A DNA stretch of 40,545 nt from Anaerolineae bacterium (GTDB taxonomy: Bacteria; Chloroflexota; Anaerolineae; J036; Brachytrichaceae), in NCBI GenBank assembly GCA_947476335.1, contig CANJQH010000025.1, positions 1 through 40,545 of the forward strand. Direction: 5' to 3'. The notes under the pieces are model-generated. The model was not told where the DNA came from. It worked only from the letters and a program-made list of their open reading frames with translations, and did no database searches. Each line of letters starts with the position of its first letter. Position 1 is the first letter of the stretch. Both the position numbers and the translations under genes were made by a program. Shown in pieces: positions 23,852 through 32,821 of this stretch.

Positions 23852-24892
23852 TTATGGCGTCACAACCGGCGTCACGCCAATTGGGCCGACGAACGCCTTC
23901 GGATCGAGTAAGAAGGGTTGATTCGCGGGAAGCAGGATCGTATGGATCGTCGGAGCCAGCTTTTCGATGTAGCGAAACGCGAGCAGATTCGGATTGTTGC
24001 GCAGTTGTTCTGCGATCAGACCGAGTGATTCGGCTTCGGCTTTTGCCTGAATCACGCGCGCTTCAGCTTCGCCTTTCGCTGCAGTGACGGCGGCATCTGC
24101 GCGGCCTTGGGCCTGCACACGCACGCGCTCCGATTCCTGGCGCTCCGATTGGACGAGGAATTTTGCGCGTTCGGCGTTTTGCTGCGCGATCTGCTTTTCC
24201 TCAACCGACTTGGCGTAGTCCGGATTGAAGGTGACGTTGCGCAGCAGGAACGACTCGAGGATGAGGCCGTTGTCTGACAATTTCGTGCGCAGCTCGTCCT
24301 CGATGGCCTTCTGCATCTCGGCTCGCTTGGTGCTATAGACCTCTTCAACCTGATAGATTGCTACACGGTTGTAGATGATGCTGCGCACCTGTGGGCGGAT
24401 CAGCACGTTCTTCCAGTCATCGCTGGGGAAGCGCGTGAGCAGCTCGTATGGCTTGGCTGGGTTGATTCGATACGTCACGCTCGCGTCGATGAACACTTCC
24501 TGGCCATCGCTGGTGCGTGCGGTCACGCTGTCGTCGCCGCGCACTTCGCCCTCATTCACGTCCTTCGCCATCGTGTACGTTTCCTGACCGATGTCGTAGC
24601 GTTTCACAGACTCGATGACTGGCGTAATGAAATGCACACCGGGCTCGAGTGCGGGCAGGCGTATCCCGGTGATGATGTTCAGCACCAGTCCGCGCTGATT
24701 TGGCGGAATCGAGACGAGGCCGGCGCTCAGTGCATTCAGACCGAGGCCGCCGACGAGCAGTGCCACGATTATGCCGACCGAAAATTTATGTGTGCCACCG
24801 CGTGCGCGCTGCTGGCCGATATAGAAAATATATGCGAACAACAGGAGCAGCAGCCCCCAGCCGATGATCGAAATAAAGTTAAAGCCGTCCAT
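23852..24892 (-). CDS. SPFH/prohibitin-domain membrane protein
   Basis: 346 aa. Two N-terminal hydrophobic segments (residues about 5-24 and 38-60) precede a prohibitin domain (about 60-250: LVSIPPNQRGLVLNIITGIRLPALEPGVHFITPVIE, FIDASVTYRINPAKPYELL) and a charged helical segment (about 215-300) with Ala/Glu/Gln heptads that should oligomerise. Such proteins form large rings on the membrane and often protect or regulate proteases such as FtsH, which is encoded in this window but 8 kb away. AGGA before ATG 24892 supports this start over the longer frame. Confidence 0.9.
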   Translation of the reverse strand: MDGFNFISIIGWGLLLLLFAYIFYIGQQRARGGTHKFSVGIIVALLVGGLGLNALSAGLVSIPPNQRGLVLNIITGIRLPALEPGVHFITPVIESVKRYDIGQETYTMAKDVNEGEVRGDDSVTARTSDGQEVFIDASVTYRINPAKPYELLTRFPSDDWKNVLIRPQVRSIIYNRVAIYQVEEVYSTKRAEMQKAIEDELRTKLSDNGLILESFLLRNVTFNPDYAKSVEEKQIAQQNAERAKFLVQSERQESERVRVQAQGRADAAVTAAKGEAEARVIQAKAEAESLGLIAEQLRNNPNLLAFRYIEKLAPTIHTILLPANQPFLLDPKAFVGPIGVTPVVTP

Positions 24893-25107
24893 TTTGATTT
24901 CCTCTCCATGCCTGCAGTTCTCTCGTTGTTTTGCATTCTGCAACCGCTCTGCACTTTTGCTGTCATCCCCTGGATTGCTGCGCCTCGCCTGCTTTAGAGA
25001 GCGGGACATGTCGACGCGGGATGGCTTTCACAAAAACCGAGCGGTCGCATTTATCTGAACAAAAGAACCACGTGGCAGACATCACACATGTTAATACGCC
25101 AGTTTTG

Positions 25108-25268
25108 GTAACAACGTAAACCCTGAAACCTAAGTTCCTGTCCATACGTTTTGTCCGGCAGATTCGCCTCCCCCGCAAAGCGGGGGAGGCGAATCCGCCG
25201 CCAGAACTTTTGGCGACTCACTTAGATCAGTGTTTCGCGTTGAAAGACAAGATGGCTTGAGTTGTTAC
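25108..25268 (+). mobile_element. Shortened family A element carrying a nested family B element
   Basis: The ends are GTAACAAC and GTTGTTAC, again changed in both arms together. The target duplication CAGTTTTG lies at 25100-25107 and 25269-25276; the right copy ends one base before the stop codon of the protease gene. Removing the 92-bp B insertion leaves 69 bp, so most of the inner hairpin was lost. Confidence 0.9.
25133..25222 (+). mobile_element. Palindromic element family B, copy 3
   Basis: 90 bp, AGTTCCTGTCC...GGCGACTCACT, with TA at 25131-25132 and 25223-25224 in a C..G context. The tip reads CCCCGCAAAGCGGGG, the inverse of the CTTT tip in copies 1 and 2. Confidence 0.95.
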
Positions 25269-25276
25269 CAGTTTTG

Positions 25277-27427
25277 TTATTTGATACGCAATCGATAGGA
25301 TGCTGGCTCGGTTGTCACCTGCGTGATCGGGCTGATCATCAGGACCACATTACGCGCGCCTGTTGTGCGGGAAAAGTTCAGCGTTATTTCACCGGACCCG
25401 TCGGCGTCGTTCATGCTCATGCGCTGCAGCGTGCGCGTGCCCGTGCTTTCGACCACGAGCAACTGCACGCACCAGCGCTGCGGCAGCGCGTTTCCGACGC
25501 GCACCCAGCCTTCCGAGTTCCAGCCGCCGTCTCCGACCGCCACATCTTTCTCCGCATCGTCGCTGTACCCGATTTCCGGCACGCGGATGTCGTCGATCGC
25601 CAGCCCTTCACGGCTGACGCCAGCGTCGGTGACGGCTTCGAAGCGCAGTTGAATTTTGTGGCCGGCGTACTCGCTCAAGTCAGCTGACTCGTCAATCCAC
25701 TGCGGTGCTGGCTGCGTTTTTTCCGTTGCATGCACTGCCGTCTTCGATGATGCTCCGTTCCATCCGCAGCCGAAGTTGGCGTTCTGCGGGTTGCTCGTTG
25801 TGCACGTGCGCGTCTTGAGCAGCTTCCACGTTTTTCCGCCGTCGATGCTCACGCTGGCGTAGGCGTAGTCATAGTCGTGTTCGAGCCGGTACCATGCACG
25901 AAAATTCAGCGTCGCTTTTTTTACGCTGCTCAAATCAAACTCGCGCGTCAAGCGCGGGTCGCTCACGTCGCTGCGATTCGACCACCAGAACTCGCCGTGT
26001 TGATCGTTCATTGGCAGCAGATCAGCGACGGCGGCGCCGTTGAATCGCACGGTTACTGTCGTGTTGCCCCGCAGTTCGATGTAATGCGTGCCGAACTGAT
26101 TGAGCGTTTCGGTTGTATCGATTGGATATTCGCCGGCGCCGTAGCTGGCAAATTTTGCGATCGGCGGCACGCTGATCGTTGTGTAGTTGTAGCGATTTCC
26201 GCTCGCTTCGATTTTCGTCTTGCTCATGTAGTTGGCGACGACAAAATCTGCAAAGAGTTGTTCGAAGGTGAAAGGCTTGTCGGTATCGGGATTGCGCACG
26301 CCAGCGTCGGCGAGCACGTGCATGAAAGATTGTTCGCTGCGTTCGGGAGCACGCGCCAGCTTGCGTACGATTTCCTCTCCAAATCGATCATGCAGATAAG
26401 ACCAGAAAAGATAACCACCGCCGTAATGCGCGCCGTTTGCACCTGCACTACTTTCCTCCCATGTGTTGAGCTGGGTTTCTGGTCTCGATGCAAATTCGTA
26501 TGGCGTGCCGATGTTGCTGCCATAGTTGTTGATCTGTTCTGAAAATTGTGCAGCACCTTCTTCAAGCCAGAGGTCCGGCGCATGATTGTTGTTGAACGAA
26601 ATCATGTGTTGAAATTCGTGCGCCATCGTGCTCATATAGGTGTTGCTGCCTGGATCGCTGCCGTTGTAGCCTGGCGCAGCGTGCATGACAAACACTTGAC
26701 CTTCGTTCGAATCTTTGCGCACCGCACGGGGATATGTATCCGGCGCAGAAAAATAACCGCCGACTGAGCTGCCGATTTCCGCAGCGTGCACGATATGCAG
26801 ATGGGGATCGCAGTCTACGCCGGGCTGCGGCTCGCTGCCGAAGAAATCGCGCGTGCGCTTGTAGATTTCTGAATCAAAAGTGTCCGCCGCTTTTTTCAAG
26901 CGCTCTTGATCGAGTTTGATTTCCGTCGGCTCAGTTTCCACCCACATATAGACGTGTGCATTTTGATATGCCAGTGTCGCAGTGATGACGAACTGTGTGT
27001 TGTTGTCCTGGTTGCTCATGGTGAACGTGCGCGTCGCGCCTGTTGCGTAGCTGCGTTCCTGCGTGCAGGTGATCGACATCGCATCTGGTGATGCACCACG
27101 GAAGCGCACGGCCAGGTCTGCGAGATCCTCGCGCGGAAGCACCGCTTCTTCGGCGCGTCGCAGGTTTTCGCTCATGCGCAGCAATTCTGCCTGCGGCGGT
27201 GGTGGTGCAGCAACTCGGCTGTTAGCGCTTTCCTTCGTGCTTTGGTCAGAAGTCAAATTCGCCGCATCAGCAGTTGTCGATGCGGATTGATGATCGGAAG
27301 CAAAGCTCCCCCCCTCCACAGCGTCTCGTGTGGCCAGCCAATATACGGAACCGGCTGCAACGGTGCACATGCAGCAGGTGATTACCGTTAACAGGGAAAT
27401 CAGCACCACGAATGTGTTGCGTTTCAT
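25277..27427 (-). CDS. Secreted/anchored M6-like metalloprotease
   Basis: 716 aa. An N-terminal hydrophobic segment (residues about 6-34) is a signal peptide or membrane anchor. The zinc site MAHEFQHMISFNNNHAPDLWLEEGAAQFSE (HExxH about residues 267-271, third ligand region WLEEG) is that of immune-inhibitor-A/M6-like and related gluzincin-type peptidases. The last about 220 residues carry a MAM- or jelly-roll-like domain (INGGKTWKLLKTRTC, GHKIQLRFEAVTDAGVSREGLAIDDIRV), as in M6 proteases. It probably degrades extracellular proteins. ATG 27427 was chosen for the signal sequence. Confidence 0.85.
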   Translation of the reverse strand: MKRNTFVVLISLLTVITCCMCTVAAGSVYWLATRDAVEGGSFASDHQSASTTADAANLTSDQSTKESANSRVAAPPPPQAELLRMSENLRRAEEAVLPREDLADLAVRFRGASPDAMSITCTQERSYATGATRTFTMSNQDNNTQFVITATLAYQNAHVYMWVETEPTEIKLDQERLKKAADTFDSEIYKRTRDFFGSEPQPGVDCDPHLHIVHAAEIGSSVGGYFSAPDTYPRAVRKDSNEGQVFVMHAAPGYNGSDPGSNTYMSTMAHEFQHMISFNNNHAPDLWLEEGAAQFSEQINNYGSNIGTPYEFASRPETQLNTWEESSAGANGAHYGGGYLFWSYLHDRFGEEIVRKLARAPERSEQSFMHVLADAGVRNPDTDKPFTFEQLFADFVVANYMSKTKIEASGNRYNYTTISVPPIAKFASYGAGEYPIDTTETLNQFGTHYIELRGNTTVTVRFNGAAVADLLPMNDQHGEFWWSNRSDVSDPRLTREFDLSSVKKATLNFRAWYRLEHDYDYAYASVSIDGGKTWKLLKTRTCTTSNPQNANFGCGWNGASSKTAVHATEKTQPAPQWIDESADLSEYAGHKIQLRFEAVTDAGVSREGLAIDDIRVPEIGYSDDAEKDVAVGDGGWNSEGWVRVGNALPQRWCVQLLVVESTGTRTLQRMSMNDADGSGEITLNFSRTTGARNVVLMISPITQVTTEPASYRLRIK

Positions 27428-27475
27428 GCGGTGAGTGTAGACCACATGGGCTGGCGGATGCTGAGAAAAAATGGT

Positions 27476-27597
27476 GGTTACTCAGCTTCAGATAAGTATT
27501 TCCCTGCAAAACGTGTGAGTTCTCCTGCGAGTTCTGCTAAAGGTCGAAGAGATCGTGTGTTCGGCAATGAGAGGCTGATTGGCTTGAGTCGCCGTAT
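27476..27597. repeat. Decayed family A element upstream of SulP
   Basis: GTTACTCAGCTTCAGATAAG, then TATTTCCCTGCAAAACGTG, matches the left arm of family A (GTAACTACTCAGGCCCAAATCAGTATTTCCCGCGAAACAC). On the right, CGTGTGTTCGGCAATGAGAGGCTGATTGGCTTGAGTCGCC matches the right arm. The inner hairpin is heavily changed and no duplication is left. Confidence 0.6.
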
Positions 27598-27640
27598 TCT
27601 TGACACCCATTGCAAGCTCGACGACACTCCTTTGTTCACA

Positions 27641-29302
27641 ATGAATCGCATCGCGCTCCTCGACGTCCTTCGCGAAGAATTTCACAAGTATGACGGCATT
27701 GCGCTACGCAATGATGTGATGGCTGGGATCAGCATTGCGGCAGTTGCGCTGCCGCTTTCACTTGCCTTCGGCATCGCCAGCGGTGCCACCGGCGCGGCTG
27801 GTCTGGTGACGGCGATATTGGCTGGCCTGATCATGGGGGCGTTGTCCGGCACACCCAATCAGGTCAGTGGGCCGACGGGTGCGATGTCGGCGGTGCTGCT
27901 CGTGGTGGCGCGTGAGTATGGCCTGCAGGGCGTGTGGATCACCACGCTGATGGCGGGTGCGATGATTCTTCTCGTCGGTGTGCTGCGGCTCGGGCGTGTG
28001 GTGTTGTTTATTCCGCGGCCGGTGGTAACCGGCTTCACCAGCGGCATCGCGATTCTGATTTTCACCGGCCAGGTGCACAACCTGATGCACATCACTGCGT
28101 CGAGCGGCACAACTGCGCTGCAGAAGTGGGTCGACTTTGCCGGCCGCCTGTCTGCTGGTGTACTACAGCCGGATTGGCATACGCTGCTGACTGGCGCGAT
28201 TGTCATCCTCGTGATGTTTCTGCTGCCGAAGATGATTGGGCGCGTTGTACCTGCGGCGTTGCTCGGGGTGACGCTGGCTACGGTGATTGCGCTGTCGCTT
28301 ACTTTTCCTGAACCCGTCGTTGGTGAAATGCCGCGTGGGCTGCTGCTGCCGGAGCATTTCGTCTTTGGCCCGGATACGCTGATGCTGGCCGGCAAACTCT
28401 TCGTGCCTGCGTTGAGTGTGACGATCCTGTGTTGTCTGCAGGCGCTGCTCAGCGCGGCGGTGTGTGGCAATCTGACCAGTCGCAAAATGGACAATGATCA
28501 GGAGCTGATCACACAGGGTATTGGCAATTTGATTATTCCGTTTTTCGGTGGCGTGCCGGCGACCGGTGCGGTGGCGCGCACACGCGTCGGCATTTCCGCT
28601 GGTGGACGCACGCGCGTGGCGACGATCGTGCACGGTTTGGTACTGCTGCTCGCTACGCTGCTGCTGGGCAATGTGATCGCGCGCATTCCCGTGGCTGCGC
28701 TCAGTGGCGTCCTCATCGTCACCGTCATTCGCATGAACGACTGGGATGACATTCGTTGGATGTTTCGCCATCGCTTCAAGAGTGCGATTGCTGCGTTTCT
28801 CGTCACCATGCTGGCGACGGCTGTGTTCGATCTGACGCAGGCGATTCTCATCGGCCTGGCGCTGAGCGCGCTTGCGTTCATGGTGCGTGCGAGCGCTGTT
28901 TCTGTGGAGCGCAAGGAAGTTGACATTAAAGCACTGCAGGCCATTGGCCATCAGATCGAAAGCGTGCACCCGGACATGAGCGTCGTCTACATTACGGGCC
29001 CGATGTTTTTCGGCGCAGCTGCGCGATTGCACAGCGAATTTGCCAAGCATGAATGCGAGCGTTTTGTGATTCTCTCGATGCGAGGCGTGCCATACATTGA
29101 TGTGAGCGGTCTCGAGATGATCGAGGAAATCTGGGAGAAACAGCGCAAATGCGGTGGTGAACTCCTGCTGGCGGCGGTGCAGCCGGCTGTGCGCGAGATG
29201 CTCGATCGTTCACAGCTGACCGCCGAGATCGGCGCGCATAATTTCTTCTGGAGCGCCGACCGCGCCATTCTCGCGGCGAATTCGCGGGTATCCGCACAGT
29301 GA
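27641..29302 (+). CDS. SulP-family anion transporter with STAS domain
   Basis: 553 aa. The membrane part (residues about 20-400) has 10-14 helices and the SulP signature regions (YDGIALRNDVMAGISIAAVALPLSLAFGIASG; SGPTGAMSAVL; GVPATGAVARTRVGISAGGRTR). The C-terminal STAS domain (about 430-550: VVYITGPMFFGAAARLH, FVILSMRGVPYIDVSGLEMIEE) is the usual regulatory part. Substrates in the family include sulfate, bicarbonate and other anions; which one is open. I chose ATG 27641 because the longer frame from 27431 runs through a repeat remnant. Confidence 0.92.
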   Translation: MNRIALLDVLREEFHKYDGIALRNDVMAGISIAAVALPLSLAFGIASGATGAAGLVTAILAGLIMGALSGTPNQVSGPTGAMSAVLLVVAREYGLQGVWITTLMAGAMILLVGVLRLGRVVLFIPRPVVTGFTSGIAILIFTGQVHNLMHITASSGTTALQKWVDFAGRLSAGVLQPDWHTLLTGAIVILVMFLLPKMIGRVVPAALLGVTLATVIALSLTFPEPVVGEMPRGLLLPEHFVFGPDTLMLAGKLFVPALSVTILCCLQALLSAAVCGNLTSRKMDNDQELITQGIGNLIIPFFGGVPATGAVARTRVGISAGGRTRVATIVHGLVLLLATLLLGNVIARIPVAALSGVLIVTVIRMNDWDDIRWMFRHRFKSAIAAFLVTMLATAVFDLTQAILIGLALSALAFMVRASAVSVERKEVDIKALQAIGHQIESVHPDMSVVYITGPMFFGAAARLHSEFAKHECERFVILSMRGVPYIDVSGLEMIEEIWEKQRKCGGELLLAAVQPAVREMLDRSQLTAEIGAHNFFWSADRAILAANSRVSAQ

Positions 29303-29382
29303 TAGCGCGCTCACTTCATGGGTGGATGGAGAGTGCGTTTCAGTGCGCTTTGCTGTTGCGGGCGTAGTTCGGCGTGGTTCAA

Positions 29383-29467
29383 TGCAAGGGAAATAAATAA
29401 GGCAAGGGAAATAAATAAGGCATAGCGTGTTTCGCGCGAAATAATATTGACTTGGGTCTGCGCAGGT
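29383..29467. repeat. 18-bp tandem repeat and half family A remnant
   Basis: GCAAGGGAAATAAATAAG is present twice in tandem (about 29384-29420). It is followed at 29421-29467 by a degraded right half of family A: TAGCGTGTTTCGCGCGAAAT...TTGGGTCTGCGCAGGTA. As with 144-198 the remnant begins near the hairpin tip. Confidence 0.8.
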
Positions 29468-29536
29468 ATCGTCATTTTGAATTTGAGCACTCCCCAGGGC
29501 GAAAAAATTCGTGCTGACTGCCATAAAATCTGCGGC

Positions 29537-30022
29537 ATGAATACAGACGCTTTTCGCCACTTGTACGGCTATCACTTTTCAGAAAACCGCATCATGTGGG
29601 ATCGCTACGTTGCACAGATGTCCGATGAGCAGTTCACGCAAGCCATAAATTATTCACTGGGGTCCGTGCAAAATCAGATTGTGCATCTCATTTGGGTTGA
29701 CGATGTTTGGTTCAGCGGCCTGCGCGGGATTGCGCTTCCGGAGCCGCTTCATCCTGCAAATTTCCCGAACCGTGAAAGCATTCGCGCGCATTGGGACGTC
29801 GTCGAGCAGAACATGCACAATTACCTTGCGCAGCTGCGCGACGAAATGCTATTTGAAAAGCCCCTCGAAGGAGAGGACGAAAATCTTGCCGTGTGGCAAG
29901 TGCTGTTGCAAGTGGTGAATCACGGCACAGATCACCGTGCGCAGATTTTTCGGGTATTCAGCGATATGGGAATCAAGACTGTGTCGCAGGATTACATCTT
30001 CTACGCGTACGACAATCCGTAG
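29537..30022 (+). CDS. DinB-family protein
   Basis: 161 aa of the four-helix DinB/YfiT-like metal-binding fold. The pattern FRHLYGYHFSENRIMWDRY...IVHLIWVDDVWF...LLQVVNHGTDHRAQIFRVFSDMG carries three His residues (about 49, 131 and 135) at the usual metal positions. Members act as thiol-dependent transferases or have unknown roles. ATG 29537 fits the family start; a longer frame reaches 29447 within a repeat remnant. It converges on the lipid kinase gene with 10 bp between stop codons. Confidence 0.88.
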   Translation: MNTDAFRHLYGYHFSENRIMWDRYVAQMSDEQFTQAINYSLGSVQNQIVHLIWVDDVWFSGLRGIALPEPLHPANFPNRESIRAHWDVVEQNMHNYLAQLRDEMLFEKPLEGEDENLAVWQVLLQVVNHGTDHRAQIFRVFSDMGIKTVSQDYIFYAYDNP

Positions 30023-30032
30023 AGATAAATTT

Positions 30033-30974
30033 TTAGACGAGCACTTCGATGGCTCCAGAGATCAGTCGGAAGCTGACGGGTGCGGTGCCGAGCAGCTCGC
30101 CTTCCGCCTGTAGCCGCACCGGCTCGCCGTCGACCGACATCTGTTCGATGCGCAGCGCCGACGCGCGTGCGATGCGCACTTTTGGATGGGTGAGATGTGT
30201 GCCGCGATAGACGCGCGGGAAATTCAGCAGAAACTCGAGCTGGCTCATGGAATCCAGCAGCACAATATCGAAGGCGCCGTCGCTTGGATCTGCGTGTGGT
30301 GCGATGTGCATGCCGCCGCCGAAGAAGCCGCCATTGCATACTGCGACCATCGATGAGCGGCATTCGATCGTTTGTGGTTCATCGCCGTTTGTCTGAGGCA
30401 TCAGTGTGATGCGCAATGGGTGATTACGCAGGCGGCTGAGTGATTTGAACACCGAGAGAAAATACACCGCCTTGCCCTTGTGTCCGCGTTCGCCAGCGCG
30501 GGCGATTTCGTGGCTCACTTCGGCGTCGAAGCCAAGACCGGCGACGTTGATGAAGTAGCGCGTGCGTAGTTCGCGGCCCTTCATGTATGCGATTTCGCCG
30601 ACATCGATTCGTCGTGGTTGTGCGGACGCGAGGGATGCGACCGCAGCATCAGCTGTTTTTGGCAGGCCGAGTGCGCGTGCAAAATCACCGCCGGTGCCGC
30701 TCTGTACGAGCGCGAGTGGCGGCCGCTGTGTGGCGTTGATGTGCATCAGGCCGTTGATGACCTCGTTCACTGTACCGTCGCCGCCGACGCAGATCAGCGC
30801 AGCACGTCCTGCGGACGTGGACGCCAGTTGAATCGCGTGCCCAGGCGCTGTGCTCATTACTGTTTCGATGGGTCCGGGCCAGCATGCGCGGAGTTGTGCA
30901 GCGAGCGCCGGCCAGCGCTGTGCAGTGGCACCGTTGGCGGATGCGGGATTCACGATGATCAGCGTCGATGTCAT
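30033..30974 (-). CDS. YegS/DagK-like lipid kinase
   Basis: 313 aa. The ATP site has LIIVNPASANG (N-terminus) and ICVGGDGTVNEVINGL (about residues 61-76), plus QSGTGGDFARALGLP, all typical of the diacylglycerol/sphingosine-kinase-like catalytic domain. The C-terminal beta-rich domain contains NGGFFGGGMHIAPHADPSDGAFDIVLLD and ends VDGEPV, the normal closing motif. It phosphorylates a membrane lipid such as diacylglycerol or undecaprenol-linked lipids. I chose ATG 30974. Confidence 0.92.
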   Translation of the reverse strand: MTSTLIIVNPASANGATAQRWPALAAQLRACWPGPIETVMSTAPGHAIQLASTSAGRAALICVGGDGTVNEVINGLMHINATQRPPLALVQSGTGGDFARALGLPKTADAAVASLASAQPRRIDVGEIAYMKGRELRTRYFINVAGLGFDAEVSHEIARAGERGHKGKAVYFLSVFKSLSRLRNHPLRITLMPQTNGDEPQTIECRSSMVAVCNGGFFGGGMHIAPHADPSDGAFDIVLLDSMSQLEFLLNFPRVYRGTHLTHPKVRIARASALRIEQMSVDGEPVRLQAEGELLGTAPVSFRLISGAIEVLV

Positions 30975-30984
30975 GGGGCACAGT

Positions 30985-31038
30985 GTAGGGGCGACGCTTG
31001 CGTCGCCCAAATCACAGGCGTGGGGGCGTCGCCCCTAC
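30985..31038. repeat. Compound hairpin GTAGGGGCGACGC
   Basis: GTAGGGGCGACGC (30985-30997) pairs with GCGTCGCCCCTAC (31026-31038). The left arm can also fold on itself with the next bases (GGGCGACG-CTTG-CGTCGCCC). The TAG stop of the histidine-kinase gene (31035-31037) lies in the right arm. It could act as a terminator for that gene. No target duplication is visible. Confidence 0.85.
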
Positions 31039-32579
31039 GAGCGCGGCAAACTGAATCGGAACGTCGATCCTTTTTTGCCGTCGCTTTCGACCCAGATTTG
31101 ACCGCCGTGTGCGTCGATGATCGATTTGCACAGATACAGACCGAGACCGGTGCCAGGGATGCTCTTGCGCACGGCGCCTTCTAGGCGTTGGAAGCGCTTG
31201 AAAAGCCGTTCCTGATCTTCGGCTGGGATGCCTGTCCCCTCGTCGCTCACGCTGATAACGACATTCGTATTGTCAACTGACGAGGTCACATGCACAATGC
31301 TGCCGGCAGGCGAATACTTTACGGCGTTCGAGACGAGGTTATTCAGCACCTGTGTGATGCGCGCTTCGTCGGCGAAAACGAGCGGCAGGTCAGCTGGCAC
31401 GTCGGCGATGAGTGTGTGCGATTTCGTCTGGGCCTGGAAGCGGGTGATGACGCGCCGCACGAGTTCGTCGATGTCGAGTTCGACTCGATCGATGCGGAAG
31501 TTGCCGGCTTGAGCGCGTGATGCATCGAGCAGATTGTCGATCAATTCGGCGAGGCGGTCACTTTCCTCTTCGATGACCTGCAGGCTGTCGCGCACGGTTT
31601 CTTCATCCCATGCGGCGTCGTGTCGGCGCAGTGTGCTGGCATAGCCTTTAATCAGCGCCACCGGCGTCTTGAGCTCGTGCGACACGGCGGAGACGAAGGT
31701 GCTTTTCATTTCATCGGCCATACGCAGGCGGGTCAGATCGTGCACGTTGGCGATGATGTTCGCCATGCGGCTGTGCGCATCGAGCAGAGGTGCGAAGTTG
31801 ATCTCGACGGGGACGAAGCGCCCATCTGGTCTGCGCAGATCGCCTTCGACGAAGAGGGCAGCGTTGCCGTGCAGCGGCCAGCCCTGAGCTTCGGCCTCAT
31901 CGAGTGAGCGGCCGGCACGCTGATTTTGCAGCGTTAGCACATCTTCGAATCGCTTGCCGAGCGCGTCTGCAGCGTTGACGCCGGTTAATTCGATTAGTTT
32001 ACGGTTGAAGGTGACGATGCGATGCGCCACGTCCATGATCGCCACGCCGTCGGCGCTGAATTCGAGAATTGCGTCGAGTCGGCGCTTGTCCTGGTTCACC
32101 TGCTGATACAGCCGTGCGTTATTCACTGCGATCGCTGCCTGATCAGCAAAACTTTGCAGCACGCGTCGGTCGTTGCCGCTGAATGTGCTGCCGCGCATCC
32201 GATAGACATAGAGTGCGCCGAGAAATTCTTCGCCGATCTGCATTGGTAGCCATACCACCTGCCAAAATCCCAGGCCGACGCGTTGTGCAATTGCGACGAG
32301 ATTGCGGCGCAGCGATTCCTCGGCTTTGCGCGGGTCTTCGATTTCATCCAGTAGCGGCCGCAGCTGATCGAGCAGCGGCTGTGCTACACCATAGGAGGTG
32401 CGGATGCGGTAGCGGCCATCTTCGTCGACGAGCGCAACCAGTGCAGCCTGGCCGTTGAGGATTTCAGTCGAGAGCTGTAGGATGAGCCGTAATACTTCGG
32501 ATAAATCGAGCCGCGAGGTGAGTGCGCGGCTGATTTCGAGCAGATAGTCTCTCTGGCGTACGCGAAAATCGGGCAGCAT
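31035..32579 (-). CDS. Sensor histidine kinase with GAF and PAS domains
   Basis: 514 aa, no membrane helices, so a cytoplasmic sensor. Domains are GAF (about residues 15-165, with GVAQPLLDQL and FADQAAIAVNNARLYQQ), PAS (about 175-285, DGVAIMDVAHRIVTFNRKLIELTG), HisKA (FVSAVSHELKTPVALIKGY, phospho-His about 297) and HATPase (VLNNLVSNAVKYSP, DEGTGIPAED, GTGLGLYLCKSI). No response regulator is adjacent. I prefer ATG 32579 to GTG 32594. It shares a divergent region with ftsH. Confidence 0.93.
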   Translation of the reverse strand: MLPDFRVRQRDYLLEISRALTSRLDLSEVLRLILQLSTEILNGQAALVALVDEDGRYRIRTSYGVAQPLLDQLRPLLDEIEDPRKAEESLRRNLVAIAQRVGLGFWQVVWLPMQIGEEFLGALYVYRMRGSTFSGNDRRVLQSFADQAAIAVNNARLYQQVNQDKRRLDAILEFSADGVAIMDVAHRIVTFNRKLIELTGVNAADALGKRFEDVLTLQNQRAGRSLDEAEAQGWPLHGNAALFVEGDLRRPDGRFVPVEINFAPLLDAHSRMANIIANVHDLTRLRMADEMKSTFVSAVSHELKTPVALIKGYASTLRRHDAAWDEETVRDSLQVIEEESDRLAELIDNLLDASRAQAGNFRIDRVELDIDELVRRVITRFQAQTKSHTLIADVPADLPLVFADEARITQVLNNLVSNAVKYSPAGSIVHVTSSVDNTNVVISVSDEGTGIPAEDQERLFKRFQRLEGAVRKSIPGTGLGLYLCKSIIDAHGGQIWVESDGKKGSTFRFSLPRS

Positions 32580-32821
32580 AAGATTTATTTCCACGAATTA
32601 GGTGAATATGCGCGCTATCGTGCGCGCTATCGTGCCGCGCAAGTACTGGATTAATACAAATAGTAAATATTTAACCCAGTCAATTTTTCGTTGCGAAAGA
32701 GGCTCTCCTTTTTGTTTGGGATTTTCTTCGTTTTCGTTTTCGTTTTCGTTTTCGTTCTCGTTTTTTTTAGGAAGCAGGAAGCAGGAAGCATTCGTGCTAA
32801 TTAGGAAGTATTAGAAAAAGG
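32580..32821. repeat. Intergenic stretch with CGTTTT and GGAAGCA arrays
   Basis: The CGTTTT hexamer is repeated about five times at 32728-32762, followed by three GGAAGCA units (about 32770-32790). GCGCTATCGTGC is repeated twice near 32612-32635. No gene is visible. The element A copy at 32822 follows directly. Confidence 0.8.
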
